Assembly: GCF_900101435.1 (NCBI RefSeq)
Contig: NZ_FMZH01000008.1
Location: forward strand, 186,001-250,000
Direction: 5' to 3'
Origin: Pedobacter soli
GTDB taxonomy: Bacteria; Bacteroidota; Bacteroidia; Sphingobacteriales; Sphingobacteriaceae
Length of the DNA stretch: 64,000 nt
Shown piece after piece: positions 1-9,786 of the stretch (position 1 is the first letter of the stretch; every line of letters begins with the position of its first letter). Below the pieces are notes generated by a model. The model was given only the letters and a program-made list of their open reading frames with translations, made no database searches and had not been told where the DNA came from. The translations under genes and the position numbers were made by a program.

Positions 1-1
1 T

Positions 2-931
2 TTGTTGAAAACAGGCGAAAATACTATCACAGTACGCGTTTTTGATAGCGGCGGTGGCGGCGGTATTTATGGGGAGGCCAAAGAGTTAAATCTGAATAAC
101 GTCAGTGGAGAGCAAATCGCTTTAACGGGTAACTGGAGTTATAAAATAGGTCTCGATTTTAAAAAAGCTGAGCCAAAACCTTTCGAAGAAAATGGTCCGA
201 ACCGCCCAACAGTGCTCTACAATGCTATGCTTCATCCTTATATTCAGTTTGCCATTAAAGGTGCCATCTGGTACCAGGGCGAAAGCAATGCCGACAGGGC
301 TTATCAATATCGCGAACTTTTCCCAACCATGATTAAAGATTGGCGCCAGAAATGGGGGCAAGGCGATTTCCCTTTTTATTTTGTGCAACTGGCCAACTTT
401 ATGCAGGTAGACCAGGCACCTGCCGAATCGGCCTGGGCCGAACTACGCGAAGCTCAGCTAAAAACACTTGCACTGCCTAATACCGGCATGGCCACCATTA
501 TCGATATTGGCGAGGCTAAAGATATTCATCCGAAAAACAAGCAGGATGTTGGCAAAAGATTGGGGCTAATTGCCTTAGCTAAAACCTATGGCCAGAAAAT
601 AAACTATTCAGGACCGGTTTACCAATCGCAAAAAGTAGATGGAAGGCAGATTACCCTAACTTTTGGTAATACCGAAAATGGCCTTAAAGCACGTGATGGA
701 GCAGAACTTAAAGGCTTTGCTATTGCCGGTGCTGACAAGAAATTTTACTGGGCAAATGCTACAGTAAAGGGAACCCAGGTAGTGCTAAGCAGCAACGAAG
801 TAGCCAATCCGGTAGCGGTTCGTTATGCCTGGGGGAATAATCCTGTTTGTAACCTGGTTAGTAACGATGGTTTGCCGGCATCACCATTCAGAACCGATAC
901 CTGGCAGGGCGTTACCTTCGGTAAGAAGTAA
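2..931 (+). CDS. Sialate O-acetylesterase, 3' part (5' end outside window)
   Basis: This is the C-terminal 309 residues of an SGNH-fold carbohydrate esterase of the sialate O-acetylesterase family, which removes O-acetyl groups from sialic acids or related glycans, normally in the periplasm. The block WYQGESN (residues 90-96 of the visible part) is the family's conserved oxyanion-hole region. A later DIHP block in the segment GEAKDIHPKNK supplies the catalytic Asp/His pair. The nucleophile serine and any signal peptide lie upstream of the window. A GH127 glycosidase sits 0.9 kb downstream, so the two may belong to one glycan-degrading region. Family assignment is firm; the substrate is inferred. 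Confidence 0.9.
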   Translation: MLKTGENTITVRVFDSGGGGGIYGEAKELNLNNVSGEQIALTGNWSYKIGLDFKKAEPKPFEENGPNRPTVLYNAMLHPYIQFAIKGAIWYQGESNADRAYQYRELFPTMIKDWRQKWGQGDFPFYFVQLANFMQVDQAPAESAWAELREAQLKTLALPNTGMATIIDIGEAKDIHPKNKQDVGKRLGLIALAKTYGQKINYSGPVYQSQKVDGRQITLTFGNTENGLKARDGAELKGFAIAGADKKFYWANATVKGTQVVLSSNEVANPVAVRYAWGNNPVCNLVSNDGLPASPFRTDTWQGVTFGKK

Positions 932-1000
932 GTTTCTGGTTTGCAGTAAATTTGTGCAATTTGTGTGTTTAAAAACGTGCAATTGCGGCAATATTTAAAG

Positions 1001-1035
1001 AGCCACATTTTTTTGTGGCTTACTTTATATTTTTA
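1001..1035 (+). terminator. Probable intrinsic terminator after the esterase gene
   Basis: The arms AGCCACA (1001-1007) and TGTGGCT (1014-1020) form a 7-bp stem with a T-only loop, followed by a T-rich tract. It sits 70 nt after the stop codon of the esterase gene and just before the next gene. Confidence 0.55.
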
Positions 1036-1052
1036 CAGCATAACCGGAAATT

Positions 1053-1445
1053 ATGCCTAACACTTTGTCCGATCAGGAAACCATTCTCCTCATTGCCGAT
1101 CTTGAAGAAAAATTATTGGATGGCTTTAAAACAACAGATCTTAGAACACTGGATCTTTTGTTTGCCGATGGCATGATTTTTCACGATCAGTATGGTAATG
1201 TCCTGGATAAGGAAATGGATATGGATGCCTACCGCAACGGCCTGGTTTCAATCAACAAAATCAACGTCTCCAAGCGCGAAATACGTGTTTTCGATTCTAT
1301 TGTGGTGGTTTCGGCAAGTCTTTTTATTAAAGGTAGGTATGCCGATATACTGCTTAACGGCAAATACCAATGGCTAAGGGTATGGGCAAAGGTGCAGGAA
1401 GACTGGAAAGTTATTTCGGCCAGCTGTACCAGCATTTCTATTTAA
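1053..1445 (+). CDS. SnoaL/NTF2-like (DUF4440-type) protein
   Basis: This is a 130-residue cytoplasmic protein without a signal peptide. Its pattern fits the NTF2-like/DUF4440 fold: an N-terminal helix pair (LLIADLEEKLLDGFKTTD, then LLFADGMIFHDQYGNV), a mid strand IRVFDSIVVVSASL, and paired C-terminal strands YQWLRVWAKVQEDWKVISASC. Members bind small hydrophobic ligands or act as small isomerases, but many have no assigned role. The gene stands alone between two noncoding stretches. Assignment rests on overall pattern and length, so the family is likely and the function unknown. Confidence 0.7.
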   Translation: MPNTLSDQETILLIADLEEKLLDGFKTTDLRTLDLLFADGMIFHDQYGNVLDKEMDMDAYRNGLVSINKINVSKREIRVFDSIVVVSASLFIKGRYADILLNGKYQWLRVWAKVQEDWKVISASCTSISI

Positions 1446-1803
1446 TTAACGAGCTTAAAAAAAGAACGGGGAATAACCATTAAGGCTATCCCCCGATTCT
1501 AAATTAACGCTCTCTGATACTAATATAGAACTAATCTCAACTTTCTCCAAAAAACGAACATGCCCAGGCCACTGGTGTGTAGTCGCATACACCAAAATGT
1601 GGTTAAGATTCATGATTAACTGTAAACTTTACACCTTCAGGTTGTGAAGTGTTTTTCTTATTTAAATCCTGCTTAACCAGGCAGTGTGTCGGTAACCTGA
1701 AAAATAATGGCGTCAGATTATTTTAAAACAGCTTACTAAATCGTTTTATTATTGCTTTGAATTTATTAGTTTTATAAAAAAATAGCTAACCAATTAACCT
1801 TTT
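1446..1803. other. Intergenic stretch with two hairpins
   Basis: No gene is visible in these 358 bases. Near the left end CGGGGAATA (1467-1475) can pair imperfectly with TATCCCCCG (1487-1495), a stem without a T-run. A second imperfect hairpin lies at about 1572-1593 (TGGTGTGT and ATACACCA). The last 60 bases are AT-rich and must hold the promoter of the GH127 gene, but I see no clean TAnnTTTG box. Confidence 0.4.
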
Positions 1804-4317
1804 ATGAAAAGAATAGCCAAACCACTTTTTTTCCTAGTTTCCTGTCTGTCAATCCATACTTCGTACGCACAAAATTTAAATGAGTTTAATAAAGCACCGC
1901 TTAAGCAAGATGTTTATGTACAATTGCCACTAGGCAGCATTAAGGCCAAAGGTTGGTTATTAAAACAGTTAGAACAGCAGCGCGATGGAGCTACCGGGAT
2001 GGCCGAGGAGCTATATGCAGCAAAAGACGATTTGGGTAAAAATACCGATTGGCTGGGTGGTGAGGGAAATAGCTGGGAACGCGTACCGTACTATGTTAAA
2101 GGTTTGGTAGCACTGGCTTATACACTTGATGATGCTAAATTAAAAGTCAAAGCACAGAAATATATCGAATGGACCTTAAACAGCCAGCAACCGAATGGTT
2201 TGTTTGGCCCAGTTAAAATGAAAGACTGGTGGCCGCGCATGCCCATGATGTATGCTTTGCAAAGTTATTACGAGGCTACAAATGATAAGCGGGTAATTCC
2301 TTTTTTAAGTAAATATTTCAAATATCAGCTGGCTAATCTTGATGCCGAGCCCTTAAAAGAATGGGCAAAATCAAGAGCAGGCGATAATATGGAAATCGCC
2401 ATTTGGGTTTATAATAAAACCGGCGATCAGGATTTGTTAAAACTGGTAGAAAAATTAAAGCAACAGGCTTATCCATGGATAGATATCTATACCAACAACG
2501 GATTTTACTTTTATGGCGATGATTTTCAGCCGAAACACATGGTAAATGTAGCTCAGGCATTAAAATTTCCGGTCGTTTATGCACAACTTCACGATAACCC
2601 GGCGAATACCGATGCCTTCGTTAAAGGGATTGCACATATTATGCATGATCATGGCCAGCCCGAAGGGCTTGGCTCAGGTACCGAATTTCTGGCTGGTACC
2701 AGCAGTATTGAAGGCGTAGAAACCTGTACCGTGGTAGAATGGATGCAAAGTTTAGAAACAGCTGCTAAAATCATTCATGAGGCTAACATTGGCGATAAGC
2801 TTGAAAAAGTAGCTTTTAATGCTTTGCCTGCTCAGTTTAGCCGCGATTTCAAAAATCATTCTTACTACACCTTACCCAACCAGGTGCAAAGTGTACATGG
2901 AGAACATGGTTTTAATCAGGATTACGGCTCCGGGATTATTTCTAGTCCATATTCTGGTTATGGTTGTTGCCGCTACAATATGCACATGGGCTGGCCTTAC
3001 TATGTGAAAAACAGCGTGGTAGCTACTCCCGATAAAGGTCTGGCAGTTGTAACTTACGGACCAATGGAGGTGGAGACTTTCGTTAATGGTAACCAGAAGA
3101 TAAAAATTACCGAAAGCACCAATTATCCTTTTGAAGAGCAGATTAATTTAAAAGTTAACCTTGCATCAGCTGCAACTTTCCCTCTGGTATTGCGCATCCC
3201 TACCTGGGCTTTAAAACCTGCAGTTAAGTTAAACGGAAAGGCTTTAACCGGTGTAAAAGCTGGTGAAATGTTAAAAATACAGCGCCAATGGCAGAATAAC
3301 GATCAGTTGGAACTCAATTTTCCGATGGAAATTGGTAGCGAGCAACAGGTAAACAATGCACTAAGCATTACCCGCGGACCAATTGTTTACGCACTCGAAA
3401 TTAAGGCAGCCAATAAAATAACTAAAACACATCCTGTTGCCGGCTTTACCGATTACGAAATCCGCCCCGAATCGCCATGGAATTATGGATTATCGCTAAA
3501 AAAGGGAAATCTGGGCAGCAACTTCAAGGTTGTTAAATCGGATATGACCGATAATCCGTTTATTGCGGCTACTTCGCCGGTTAAATTAAAAGTACAGGCA
3601 AAGAAGATTCCTTCATGGGGCTTATCTTACCATAAAATGGCTGCTTTCGATGTACCTTTTAGTCCGGTATTGTCAACCGAAGCCGATGAAGAAGTTACTT
3701 TGGTTCCTTACGGATCAGAAAATGTTCGCTTAAGCTGTTTCCCTGTAATCGGAATACCCAAAAAAACAACCAAAAGCCTGACCGAGAATTTTGATCAGGG
3801 TATGCCGGGTAACTGGGTTTTTTATGGAGGTGGCTGGTTTTGGAAAGATGGACAGATTAATGCAGCTTCAAACGCAGGTTCTGGTGGTTTCGGTATAAAT
3901 GGTTCTAAATATGTAGCTAACGATACCGATTTTAAAGATTTTACCTATCAGGCCGACGTTAAAATTAATACGCTCGGCGATGCAGGTTTAATGTTCAGGG
4001 TTTCCGATCCGGCAATAGGGCCTGATGCTTACCAGGGCTATTATGTAGGTTTAGATCAGCCTAATGGTAATGTTATTTTCGGTAAAGCCAATGGACAAAA
4101 ATGGGAATTACTAAAAGCCGAAAAATATCCGGTAGAAATGAACAAAATGTACAGCCTGAAAGTGGTTGCCAAAGGCGATAAATTTGATATTTTTGTTAAC
4201 GGTGCTGCTCAGCCGGTTCTTTCGGTAACCGATAGCCAGTACCGGTCGGGTAGTATTGGGTTAAGGACTTATAAAGCATTGGCCAGTTTCGATTCGGTAA
4301 AGATTAACGCTTTTTAA
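1804..4317 (+). CDS. GH127-type glycosidase (beta-L-arabinofuranosidase family) with C-terminal jelly-roll domain
   Basis: This 837-residue secreted enzyme has a signal peptide ending near SYAQ (residue 23). Residues of roughly 25-640 match the glycoside hydrolase family 127 (former DUF1680) fold. The zinc-thiolate site typical of GH127 is visible: E306 and C308 in VETCTVVEW, and the Cys pair C388-C389 in YGCCRYNMH. In characterised members one of the paired cysteines acts as nucleophile. Residues of about 650-837 form a separate laminin G/DUF1080-like beta-sandwich (GNWVFYGGGWFWKDGQINA, then GDAGLMFRVSD), probably carbohydrate binding. The likely role is release of beta-L-arabinofuranose or a similar sugar from plant glycans. 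GH127 relatives vary in specificity, so the substrate is unproven. Confidence 0.88.
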   Translation: MKRIAKPLFFLVSCLSIHTSYAQNLNEFNKAPLKQDVYVQLPLGSIKAKGWLLKQLEQQRDGATGMAEELYAAKDDLGKNTDWLGGEGNSWERVPYYVKGLVALAYTLDDAKLKVKAQKYIEWTLNSQQPNGLFGPVKMKDWWPRMPMMYALQSYYEATNDKRVIPFLSKYFKYQLANLDAEPLKEWAKSRAGDNMEIAIWVYNKTGDQDLLKLVEKLKQQAYPWIDIYTNNGFYFYGDDFQPKHMVNVAQALKFPVVYAQLHDNPANTDAFVKGIAHIMHDHGQPEGLGSGTEFLAGTSSIEGVETCTVVEWMQSLETAAKIIHEANIGDKLEKVAFNALPAQFSRDFKNHSYYTLPNQVQSVHGEHGFNQDYGSGIISSPYSGYGCCRYNMHMGWPYYVKNSVVATPDKGLAVVTYGPMEVETFVNGNQKIKITESTNYPFEEQINLKVNLASAATFPLVLRIPTWALKPAVKLNGKALTGVKAGEMLKIQRQWQNNDQLELNFPMEIGSEQQVNNALSITRGPIVYALEIKAANKITKTHPVAGFTDYEIRPESPWNYGLSLKKGNLGSNFKVVKSDMTDNPFIAATSPVKLKVQAKKIPSWGLSYHKMAAFDVPFSPVLSTEADEEVTLVPYGSENVRLSCFPVIGIPKKTTKSLTENFDQGMPGNWVFYGGGWFWKDGQINAASNAGSGGFGINGSKYVANDTDFKDFTYQADVKINTLGDAGLMFRVSDPAIGPDAYQGYYVGLDQPNGNVIFGKANGQKWELLKAEKYPVEMNKMYSLKVVAKGDKFDIFVNGAAQPVLSVTDSQYRSGSIGLRTYKALASFDSVKINAF

Positions 4318-4389
4318 CATCATTTAAACCCCATGTAAAACTTTGCGGCAAGGAATTTGTTGACGTAATTGCTATAAAACAATATCATT

Positions 4390-5253
4390 ATGAAATTATA
4401 CAAATCAATCCCAATAATGCTCTTTACAGTGGCACTTGCTGCTGGTTGTGTAAGTAATAAGAAATATGCCGAACTCCAGGATACTTACGCTAAGTTAAGG
4501 GAAAGGAATCAGGAGCTAAGTAATAAATATCAGGATAGCCAACGCGAATTAAGTGGAAGCACCAGCAGGGTAAAAAGTTTAGAAGAGCAAATCGCTTCAG
4601 AAAGGGCGAATGTTAAGGCTTTACAAGATGCATTAAATAAATGTTTAAATTCGAGTAACCAGGGCAACGTAAATATTTCTAAACTGGTTGATGAGATTAA
4701 CAGTTCAAACAAATACATTAAACAATTGGTAAATGCCAAAAACAAAAGCGATTCGCTTAATATGGTGTTAACCAATAATTTAACCCGTTCATTAAGTCGT
4801 GAAGAACTGGGAGATGTAGATGTTCAGGTACTTAAAGGTGTGGTATATATTTCACTGGCCGATAATATGCTGTACAAATCAGGTAGTTATGAGATTTCTG
4901 ATAAAGCTGGCGAAACTTTAAGTAAAATCGCTAAAATTATTAAAGATTACGATACCTACGATGTACTGATTGAAGGTAATACCGATAATGTGCCGATTAC
5001 GCAACCCAATATCCGCAACAACTGGGATTTAAGTGCCCTGCGTGCTTCGTCTGTTGTTCAGGTGCTGCAAACCAAATACGCGGTCGATCCGAAAAGATTA
5101 ACTGCAGGCGGACGTGGAGAATTTAACCCGATTGCCGATAATACTACGGCAGGAGGTAAGGCAAAAAACCGTCGTACACAAATTATCATTACGCCAAAAC
5201 TGGATCAGTTTATGGATTTAATTGGCAAAGCGCCGGAACAATCACAGAAGTAA
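4390..5253 (+). CDS. OmpA-family peptidoglycan-binding lipoprotein
   Basis: This 287-residue protein begins with a lipoprotein signal ending in the lipobox LAAGC (Cys at residue 20). Residues 25-80 form a coiled coil (long E/Q/R/L heptads), and residues of about 150-270 are an OmpA C-terminal domain. The diaminopimelate-contacting Asp and Arg of that domain lie in NWDLSALRA and NRRTQI. Its likely role is tethering the outer membrane to peptidoglycan. It has its own strong terminator and appears to be a single-gene unit. Confidence 0.9.
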   Translation: MKLYKSIPIMLFTVALAAGCVSNKKYAELQDTYAKLRERNQELSNKYQDSQRELSGSTSRVKSLEEQIASERANVKALQDALNKCLNSSNQGNVNISKLVDEINSSNKYIKQLVNAKNKSDSLNMVLTNNLTRSLSREELGDVDVQVLKGVVYISLADNMLYKSGSYEISDKAGETLSKIAKIIKDYDTYDVLIEGNTDNVPITQPNIRNNWDLSALRASSVVQVLQTKYAVDPKRLTAGGRGEFNPIADNTTAGGKAKNRRTQIIITPKLDQFMDLIGKAPEQSQK

Positions 5254-5278
5254 AAAACAGTTCAATAAATTTAGGTAA

Positions 5279-5310
5279 AAAGGCAGTTCATTTTTGAGCT
5301 GCCTTTTTTG
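5279..5310 (+). terminator. Intrinsic terminator of the OmpA-like gene
   Basis: The arms AGGCAGTTCA (5281-5290) and TGAGCTGCCT (5295-5304) form a 10-bp stem with one G-U pair, followed by TTTTTT. It lies 28 nt after the stop codon. Confidence 0.88.
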
Positions 5311-5389
5311 CATTTAGTGGCTTTAAAACATTTCGTTTCGTGTAACCAAATTACTATCTTGGCGCATATTTTTAACCGCTCCATCCTTT

Positions 5390-8300
5390 ATGAAGTTTTC
5401 TTTTTACTTTGAGCGAAGCTCAAAGATTTTATCCTTAACACTGGTTCTGTTTTTTATTGGTTTCAAAGGTTTTTCGCAAGAAAAGAAATCAAATTATAAC
5501 CTGCTCTGGCAAATTAGCGGAAAAGGCTTGTCCAAACCATCTTATCTTTTTGGTTCCATGCATGTCAAAGATAAACGTGCCTTTAATTTCAGCGATTCGC
5601 TGATAAAAGCTATGGAATCTACATCAGCATTTGTAATGGAGGTACATCCTGATTCTTTAATGAAATCGTTTTTTGAAGCTAAAAAAGAAAGAGCCGGCAA
5701 AAAGAGAATAACCGAATTAATTACAGCCGAACAAATTGCCGAACTGGTTAAACGTTTCGAAGCAAAAAATGGCTACGTGCCCGATTCTTCCATGCTCGAT
5801 AATCCGGTTTTAGTAGCCGCTCTGATGAATGATCAGGTAAACCGGAAAGATGATATGCAAACTTTTGTCGATGCCTATCTCTACGGTATTGCGCGTACCA
5901 TGAAGAAAAAGATTTACGGATTGGAGAAACCCGAAGATCAGGTGAAGTTGTTATATGGCAGCGACGCTAAAATTGCCAGTTTGTTTGATGTTGATGAGGA
6001 AGCAGCAGCCGAAAGCATGGAGAAAATGGTTAATGTTTATGCAAAAGGTAATTTAGATGATATTACTGCACTCCTGAGCGAAGAAAGTGAAGATCAGCTA
6101 GATCTTATTGGTAGAAATGAAGTAATGGCCAATGGTATATTAAAGTTAATGCAGGCCGATAACCTTTTCATCGCAGTAGGTGTGGCGCATTTAAATGGCG
6201 AAAAAGGCATTATCAGTTTGCTTAGCAGGGCAGGCTATACCCTACGGCCGGTTACCGCTACCTTTACAGGGCTGGCCAAAAACTTTAAAATCGACTATGC
6301 CAAAATAGATTGGGTAAAACATAATGACGCTGCGGAGAATTTTGAAGCAGAATTTCCTGTCGAACCCATTATTACCAAAGAGATTATAGGTAAATCTTAC
6401 GTTGCTGCAGATTTGATTACCAATATGCGTTACGCTGTTCGTTCAACTTATACAGGTCCACTCGAAAAAATGACTTCAAAAGCATATTTAGATACGGTGT
6501 TTACCAAATATCTGGACAAAGGAGGGAAATTAATCAGCAAAAAAAGCGAAAACAGGTATGGTGGGGTAGGTTTGGCAGTTGAGTTTGAAAAAGACGGTAA
6601 ATTTTCGCGTAATGTGTTGGTGCATAAAAATTATACCTTATATATGATCAGTGTCGATGCTGAAAACAATAATCTTCATGCAGCATACGCAGATAAGTTC
6701 TTTTCAGCTGTTAAAATTTCTGATGTGGTTGTGGCTAAAAAGGACAATTGGCTCGACTATAAACATGACCTGGCGGGTTTTAGTTTAAAAATACCCATGC
6801 AGCCTGAAGAAAGTACCAAGCAGATACCAAATCCAACTTTACCGGCATCGCCTTATATAATTAACATGTACACCATGTTGGATAAGGTAAATTTTGTGAG
6901 TTATTTATTTCGGTATAACGATTTTCCGGAAGGAATGTACCTTTCTGATAAAAATACCTTTTTTAACGGCATCAAAAGTCAGCTCGAAAAAAACGGCAAA
7001 ATTGTAGATGGCCCGGTAACTATTTATAAAGAAGGGCTTGAAGGCCGAGAAATTGGTCTTGTTTTGCAAGGTACCTACATGAAAGTACAAATGTTTTTAA
7101 GGGGTAACCGTTCGTATCTGTTAATGAAACAAAACCAGATGGGAGAGGATAAGCTGAAAGATGATGAATATTTTAATTCGTTTAAATTAGAGAAATACCT
7201 TGAGGGTAAAAATGCTTTCTACCAGGTGGATGATTTAAAAGTTTTTACGCCTGCACAACCCTCCACTGCTCCTGAAAAAGAGGAAATGGACCACACTTCA
7301 TTTTTGAATAATAACAAACTTTTTTATTCCCTCAATAAAAATACCGGCGGTGCTTACCTCATCGGAACCAGTAAAATAAAGAAATACTTTAAATCGGCCA
7401 ATCTCGATTCGCTTTATATCCAAACCTTCAACAGGATGAAGAAAGAAACGGATAGCATCATCAAAACAGAAGACGCGCTGGTGGGAACTTCGAAAGGCAA
7501 GATATTTACCTATGTAGACAGTGCTTCGGGATTACAGAAAAAGGCTAAATTTTGGGTAAATGGCGAACGCTTTTATTACCTGAGCTTAATGAGTACCAAA
7601 GAAGACCTGGAAAGTAAGCAAGCTATCGATTTCTTTAATACTGTAACAGTAACTACGGCACCAAAACCTTTCGACATTAAAGCCTCTAAAGCTAAACTGA
7701 TTTTTGATGATTTGAAAAGCCCGGATACACTGGTTTATAATCCTGCATTTGGTGCACTGAGCTATTACGAATTTGATAAGGCCGAAATCCCGCTTATTAA
7801 TGCTGCATTAAAGCTTAAATATACCGACGACACCATCAACAACGGAGTAAGGGTAAAATTGATTAAAGCGTTAAGTGTTTTACAGAAAGAAAAAAGTATC
7901 CCGTTATTAAAGGAGCTGTTTGCTGATGCTAAAAATACTGATATCATCAGAAACAAGGCGCTGACTGAAATTGTGAGTTTAGATTCGAACCAATACGATT
8001 GGTATTTGAAAAGCCTCAACGACAATAAAGCACTGGATCTGGTGAGCTACTGGTCAACCTTTAACCCGCTTTACGATTCATTAGCTTATGTTTCAGAGCA
8101 TTTTGATCAGGTGCTGGCCTTAAAAAACAAAGAACCCTACCGTTCAAGTGTACTTGGCCTGGTTTCAGAAATGATAAGTAGTGAAAAGCCTGAATATCTG
8201 GCGCAACTGAAACAAAATAAAGAAAAAATAACTGCACAAGCCATTACCGATTTGAATGGTTATTTAAAGGACAACGATAATTATCCGGGCGGTTCTGTTT

Positions 8301-8851
8301 ATCATTACCTTGATATTTTACCGGCACTCGAAATGCCTGAACTTACCGATGCCTTTACAAGTAAATTGATTACCGATTCAAATACCTATGTGGCAACCAG
8401 TGCAACGGTGGCGCGAATTAAAGCCGGCTTACCGGTTGATCAGAAACTGCTTGATGCAAAGCTGGATAGTATATCTAGTCGCTACGATATTTTAAAGGCT
8501 TTTGATGCGGTTAAAAAATTAGATCAGGTGCCGGCTAAATACCTCAAACACGAAGAAATTGCCAAACTTTTGCTATCTAATTACATGAGCGAGGAACTCG
8601 ATTATTCAGAAAATGTGAAATTACTGGATAAGATTGAAGAAAACGGAAAAATATACTACGCTTTCGAATTTATATACCCTGCAACGGAGGAAGGAGAGAG
8701 CATTACCTATGTAGGTGTTTGTGGCCCTTTTGATAGTGATGAGAAGAAGATTGACTTTAAGAAATACCAGAGTTACAGCGATTTCGAAGTTAAAAGCGAC
8801 GATTGGTTAAAACAGATAAAAACTTTAATAAGCACCTTAACCGAAGAGTAG
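5390..8851 (+). CDS. Long TraB/GumN-domain secreted protein with extra C-terminal regions
   Basis: This is a 1153-residue exported protein (hydrophobic signal LTLVLFFIGFKGFSQ near residues 17-30). Residues of about 35-290 are a TraB/GumN domain: LLWQISGKGLSKPSYLFGSMH is the usual start, and AVGVAHLNGEKGIISLL the usual GxxH-like end. TraB/GumN proteins resemble Tiki-type metalloproteases; the His in GSMH and in VAHLNG fit that metal site. Ordinary bacterial GumN proteins are about 300 residues, so roughly 850 residues are extra. These hold at least two copies of a PsbP-like beta segment (DWLDYKHDLAGFSLKIPMQP), then an alpha-helical region resembling HEAT-type repeats (from about residue 800). 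Peptidase activity is inference; the extension is unassigned. Confidence 0.8.
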   Translation: MKFSFYFERSSKILSLTLVLFFIGFKGFSQEKKSNYNLLWQISGKGLSKPSYLFGSMHVKDKRAFNFSDSLIKAMESTSAFVMEVHPDSLMKSFFEAKKERAGKKRITELITAEQIAELVKRFEAKNGYVPDSSMLDNPVLVAALMNDQVNRKDDMQTFVDAYLYGIARTMKKKIYGLEKPEDQVKLLYGSDAKIASLFDVDEEAAAESMEKMVNVYAKGNLDDITALLSEESEDQLDLIGRNEVMANGILKLMQADNLFIAVGVAHLNGEKGIISLLSRAGYTLRPVTATFTGLAKNFKIDYAKIDWVKHNDAAENFEAEFPVEPIITKEIIGKSYVAADLITNMRYAVRSTYTGPLEKMTSKAYLDTVFTKYLDKGGKLISKKSENRYGGVGLAVEFEKDGKFSRNVLVHKNYTLYMISVDAENNNLHAAYADKFFSAVKISDVVVAKKDNWLDYKHDLAGFSLKIPMQPEESTKQIPNPTLPASPYIINMYTMLDKVNFVSYLFRYNDFPEGMYLSDKNTFFNGIKSQLEKNGKIVDGPVTIYKEGLEGREIGLVLQGTYMKVQMFLRGNRSYLLMKQNQMGEDKLKDDEYFNSFKLEKYLEGKNAFYQVDDLKVFTPAQPSTAPEKEEMDHTSFLNNNKLFYSLNKNTGGAYLIGTSKIKKYFKSANLDSLYIQTFNRMKKETDSIIKTEDALVGTSKGKIFTYVDSASGLQKKAKFWVNGERFYYLSLMSTKEDLESKQAIDFFNTVTVTTAPKPFDIKASKAKLIFDDLKSPDTLVYNPAFGALSYYEFDKAEIPLINAALKLKYTDDTINNGVRVKLIKALSVLQKEKSIPLLKELFADAKNTDIIRNKALTEIVSLDSNQYDWYLKSLNDNKALDLVSYWSTFNPLYDSLAYVSEHFDQVLALKNKEPYRSSVLGLVSEMISSEKPEYLAQLKQNKEKITAQAITDLNGYLKDNDNYPGGSVYHYLDILPALEMPELTDAFTSKLITDSNTYVATSATVARIKAGLPVDQKLLDAKLDSISSRYDILKAFDAVKKLDQVPAKYLKHEEIAKLLLSNYMSEELDYSENVKLLDKIEENGKIYYAFEFIYPATEEGESITYVGVCGPFDSDEKKIDFKKYQSYSDFEVKSDDWLKQIKTLISTLTEE

Positions 8852-8864
8852 TTAAAAATAAGCG

Positions 8865-8898
8865 AAAGAGGTAGTTCATGATTGGACTGCCTCTTTTG
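8865..8898 (+). terminator. Intrinsic terminator of the TraB/GumN gene
   Basis: AAAGAGGTAGTTC (8865-8877) pairs with GGACTGCCTCTTT (8884-8896) with two G-U wobbles, and the right arm ends in a short T-run. It lies 13 nt past the stop codon. Confidence 0.8.
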
Positions 8899-8930
8899 TG
8901 TTACAATTTTCAGTAAACCTGATAATTTGC

Positions 8931-8938
8931 TAATTTTG
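8931..8938 (+). promoter_or_regulatory. TAATTTTG (-7) promoter box for the HPP gene
   Basis: The sequence matches the Bacteroidota housekeeping -7 consensus TAnnTTTG. It lies 20 nt before the ATG at 8959 and right after the upstream terminator, so it is well placed to start this transcript. Confidence 0.6.
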
Positions 8939-8958
8939 CGGCTCCTTACCAAAAGATC

Positions 8959-9540
8959 ATGAGAAAACGAATTAGGAGGCATTTGCGTACTGCAAAATAT
9001 ATTGTTTATAAAGAAACCTTAATCGATTTTAAAGAGCACTTCTGGACATTTATAGGTGCTTTTCTGGGGATCGCCATCATGGGGCTGATCAACTCCAAAT
9101 ACTTCACTGCTTACGATAATTTGTTTATAATTGGTTCGTTCGGTGCATCTTCGGTACTTATTTATGGCATAATTAACAGCCCGCTCGCACAACCACGCAA
9201 TTTAATTGGAGGGCATGTAGTTTGCGCATTGGTGGGTGTAACTATGCACAAATTAATCCCGGGCGAGTTATGGTTGTCTTCAGCACTCTCGGTGGCACTA
9301 TCTATTGTTTTAATGCAGGTTACCAAAACCCTGCACCCTCCTGGCGGAGCAACAGCACTTATCGCCAATATTGGCTCTCCCAAAATACAGTCGCTAGGCT
9401 ATCTGTATGTACTTAGTCCGGTATTAACAGGGGCTACCATTTTATTGCTGGTAGCTATTTTTGTGAACAACAGAACTTCGCACAGAAGCTATCCCAATAA
9501 TAAAAAATGGTATAGGATATGGCACAGGTATCGCCGTTAG
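8959..9540 (+). CDS. HPP-family integral membrane protein
   Basis: This 193-residue protein has a basic N-terminal tail (MRKRIRRHLR), then four predicted membrane helices in the HPP-family pattern. The signature is present in LHPPGGATALIANIG at about residues 128-142. Some HPP proteins in plants and cyanobacteria take part in nitrite transport into plastids or cells; the bacterial function here is not established. It is a single-gene unit convergent with a DUF3606 gene. Confidence 0.88.
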   Translation: MRKRIRRHLRTAKYIVYKETLIDFKEHFWTFIGAFLGIAIMGLINSKYFTAYDNLFIIGSFGASSVLIYGIINSPLAQPRNLIGGHVVCALVGVTMHKLIPGELWLSSALSVALSIVLMQVTKTLHPPGGATALIANIGSPKIQSLGYLYVLSPVLTGATILLLVAIFVNNRTSHRSYPNNKKWYRIWHRYRR

Positions 9541-9579
9541 GCTGATCCTTTTTCGTATATAACGAGACCTTCGGAGTAA

Positions 9580-9786
9580 CTAAGAATTCGGTACAGAAAG
9601 CTTTTTCTTTTGCTGGCTTAAATAGGTCGTTATTTGCTGTAAAGTGATGCATCTGGTTGCTCTTACAGCTGATTTAAGTACTTCCGATGAAACACCAAGG
9701 CGGTTGGCCCAGTAATTTCGATCTGTTTCTTCAGACAATAAAATAATTTCGTCTTGAATAGCGGTGGTTGAATTCAGATTTTCCAT
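9580..9786 (-). CDS. Small DUF3606-family protein
   Basis: This 68-residue acidic/basic protein carries the DUF3606 core: the segment LLSEETDRNYWANRLGVSSE followed by LKSAVRATRCITLQQITTYL. Such proteins are common and often occur in several copies in Bacteroidota and Proteobacteria; the function is unknown. The W-A/T-x-R-x-G-V core and the length agree with the family. Confidence 0.78.
   Translation of the reverse strand: MENLNSTTAIQDEIILLSEETDRNYWANRLGVSSEVLKSAVRATRCITLQQITTYLSQQKKKLSVPNS

Noticed and set aside
41..80. GGCGGTGGCGGCGGTA run near the window start as a simple repeat
   Set aside because: It encodes a GGGGG stretch in the esterase frame and is short; ordinary coding.
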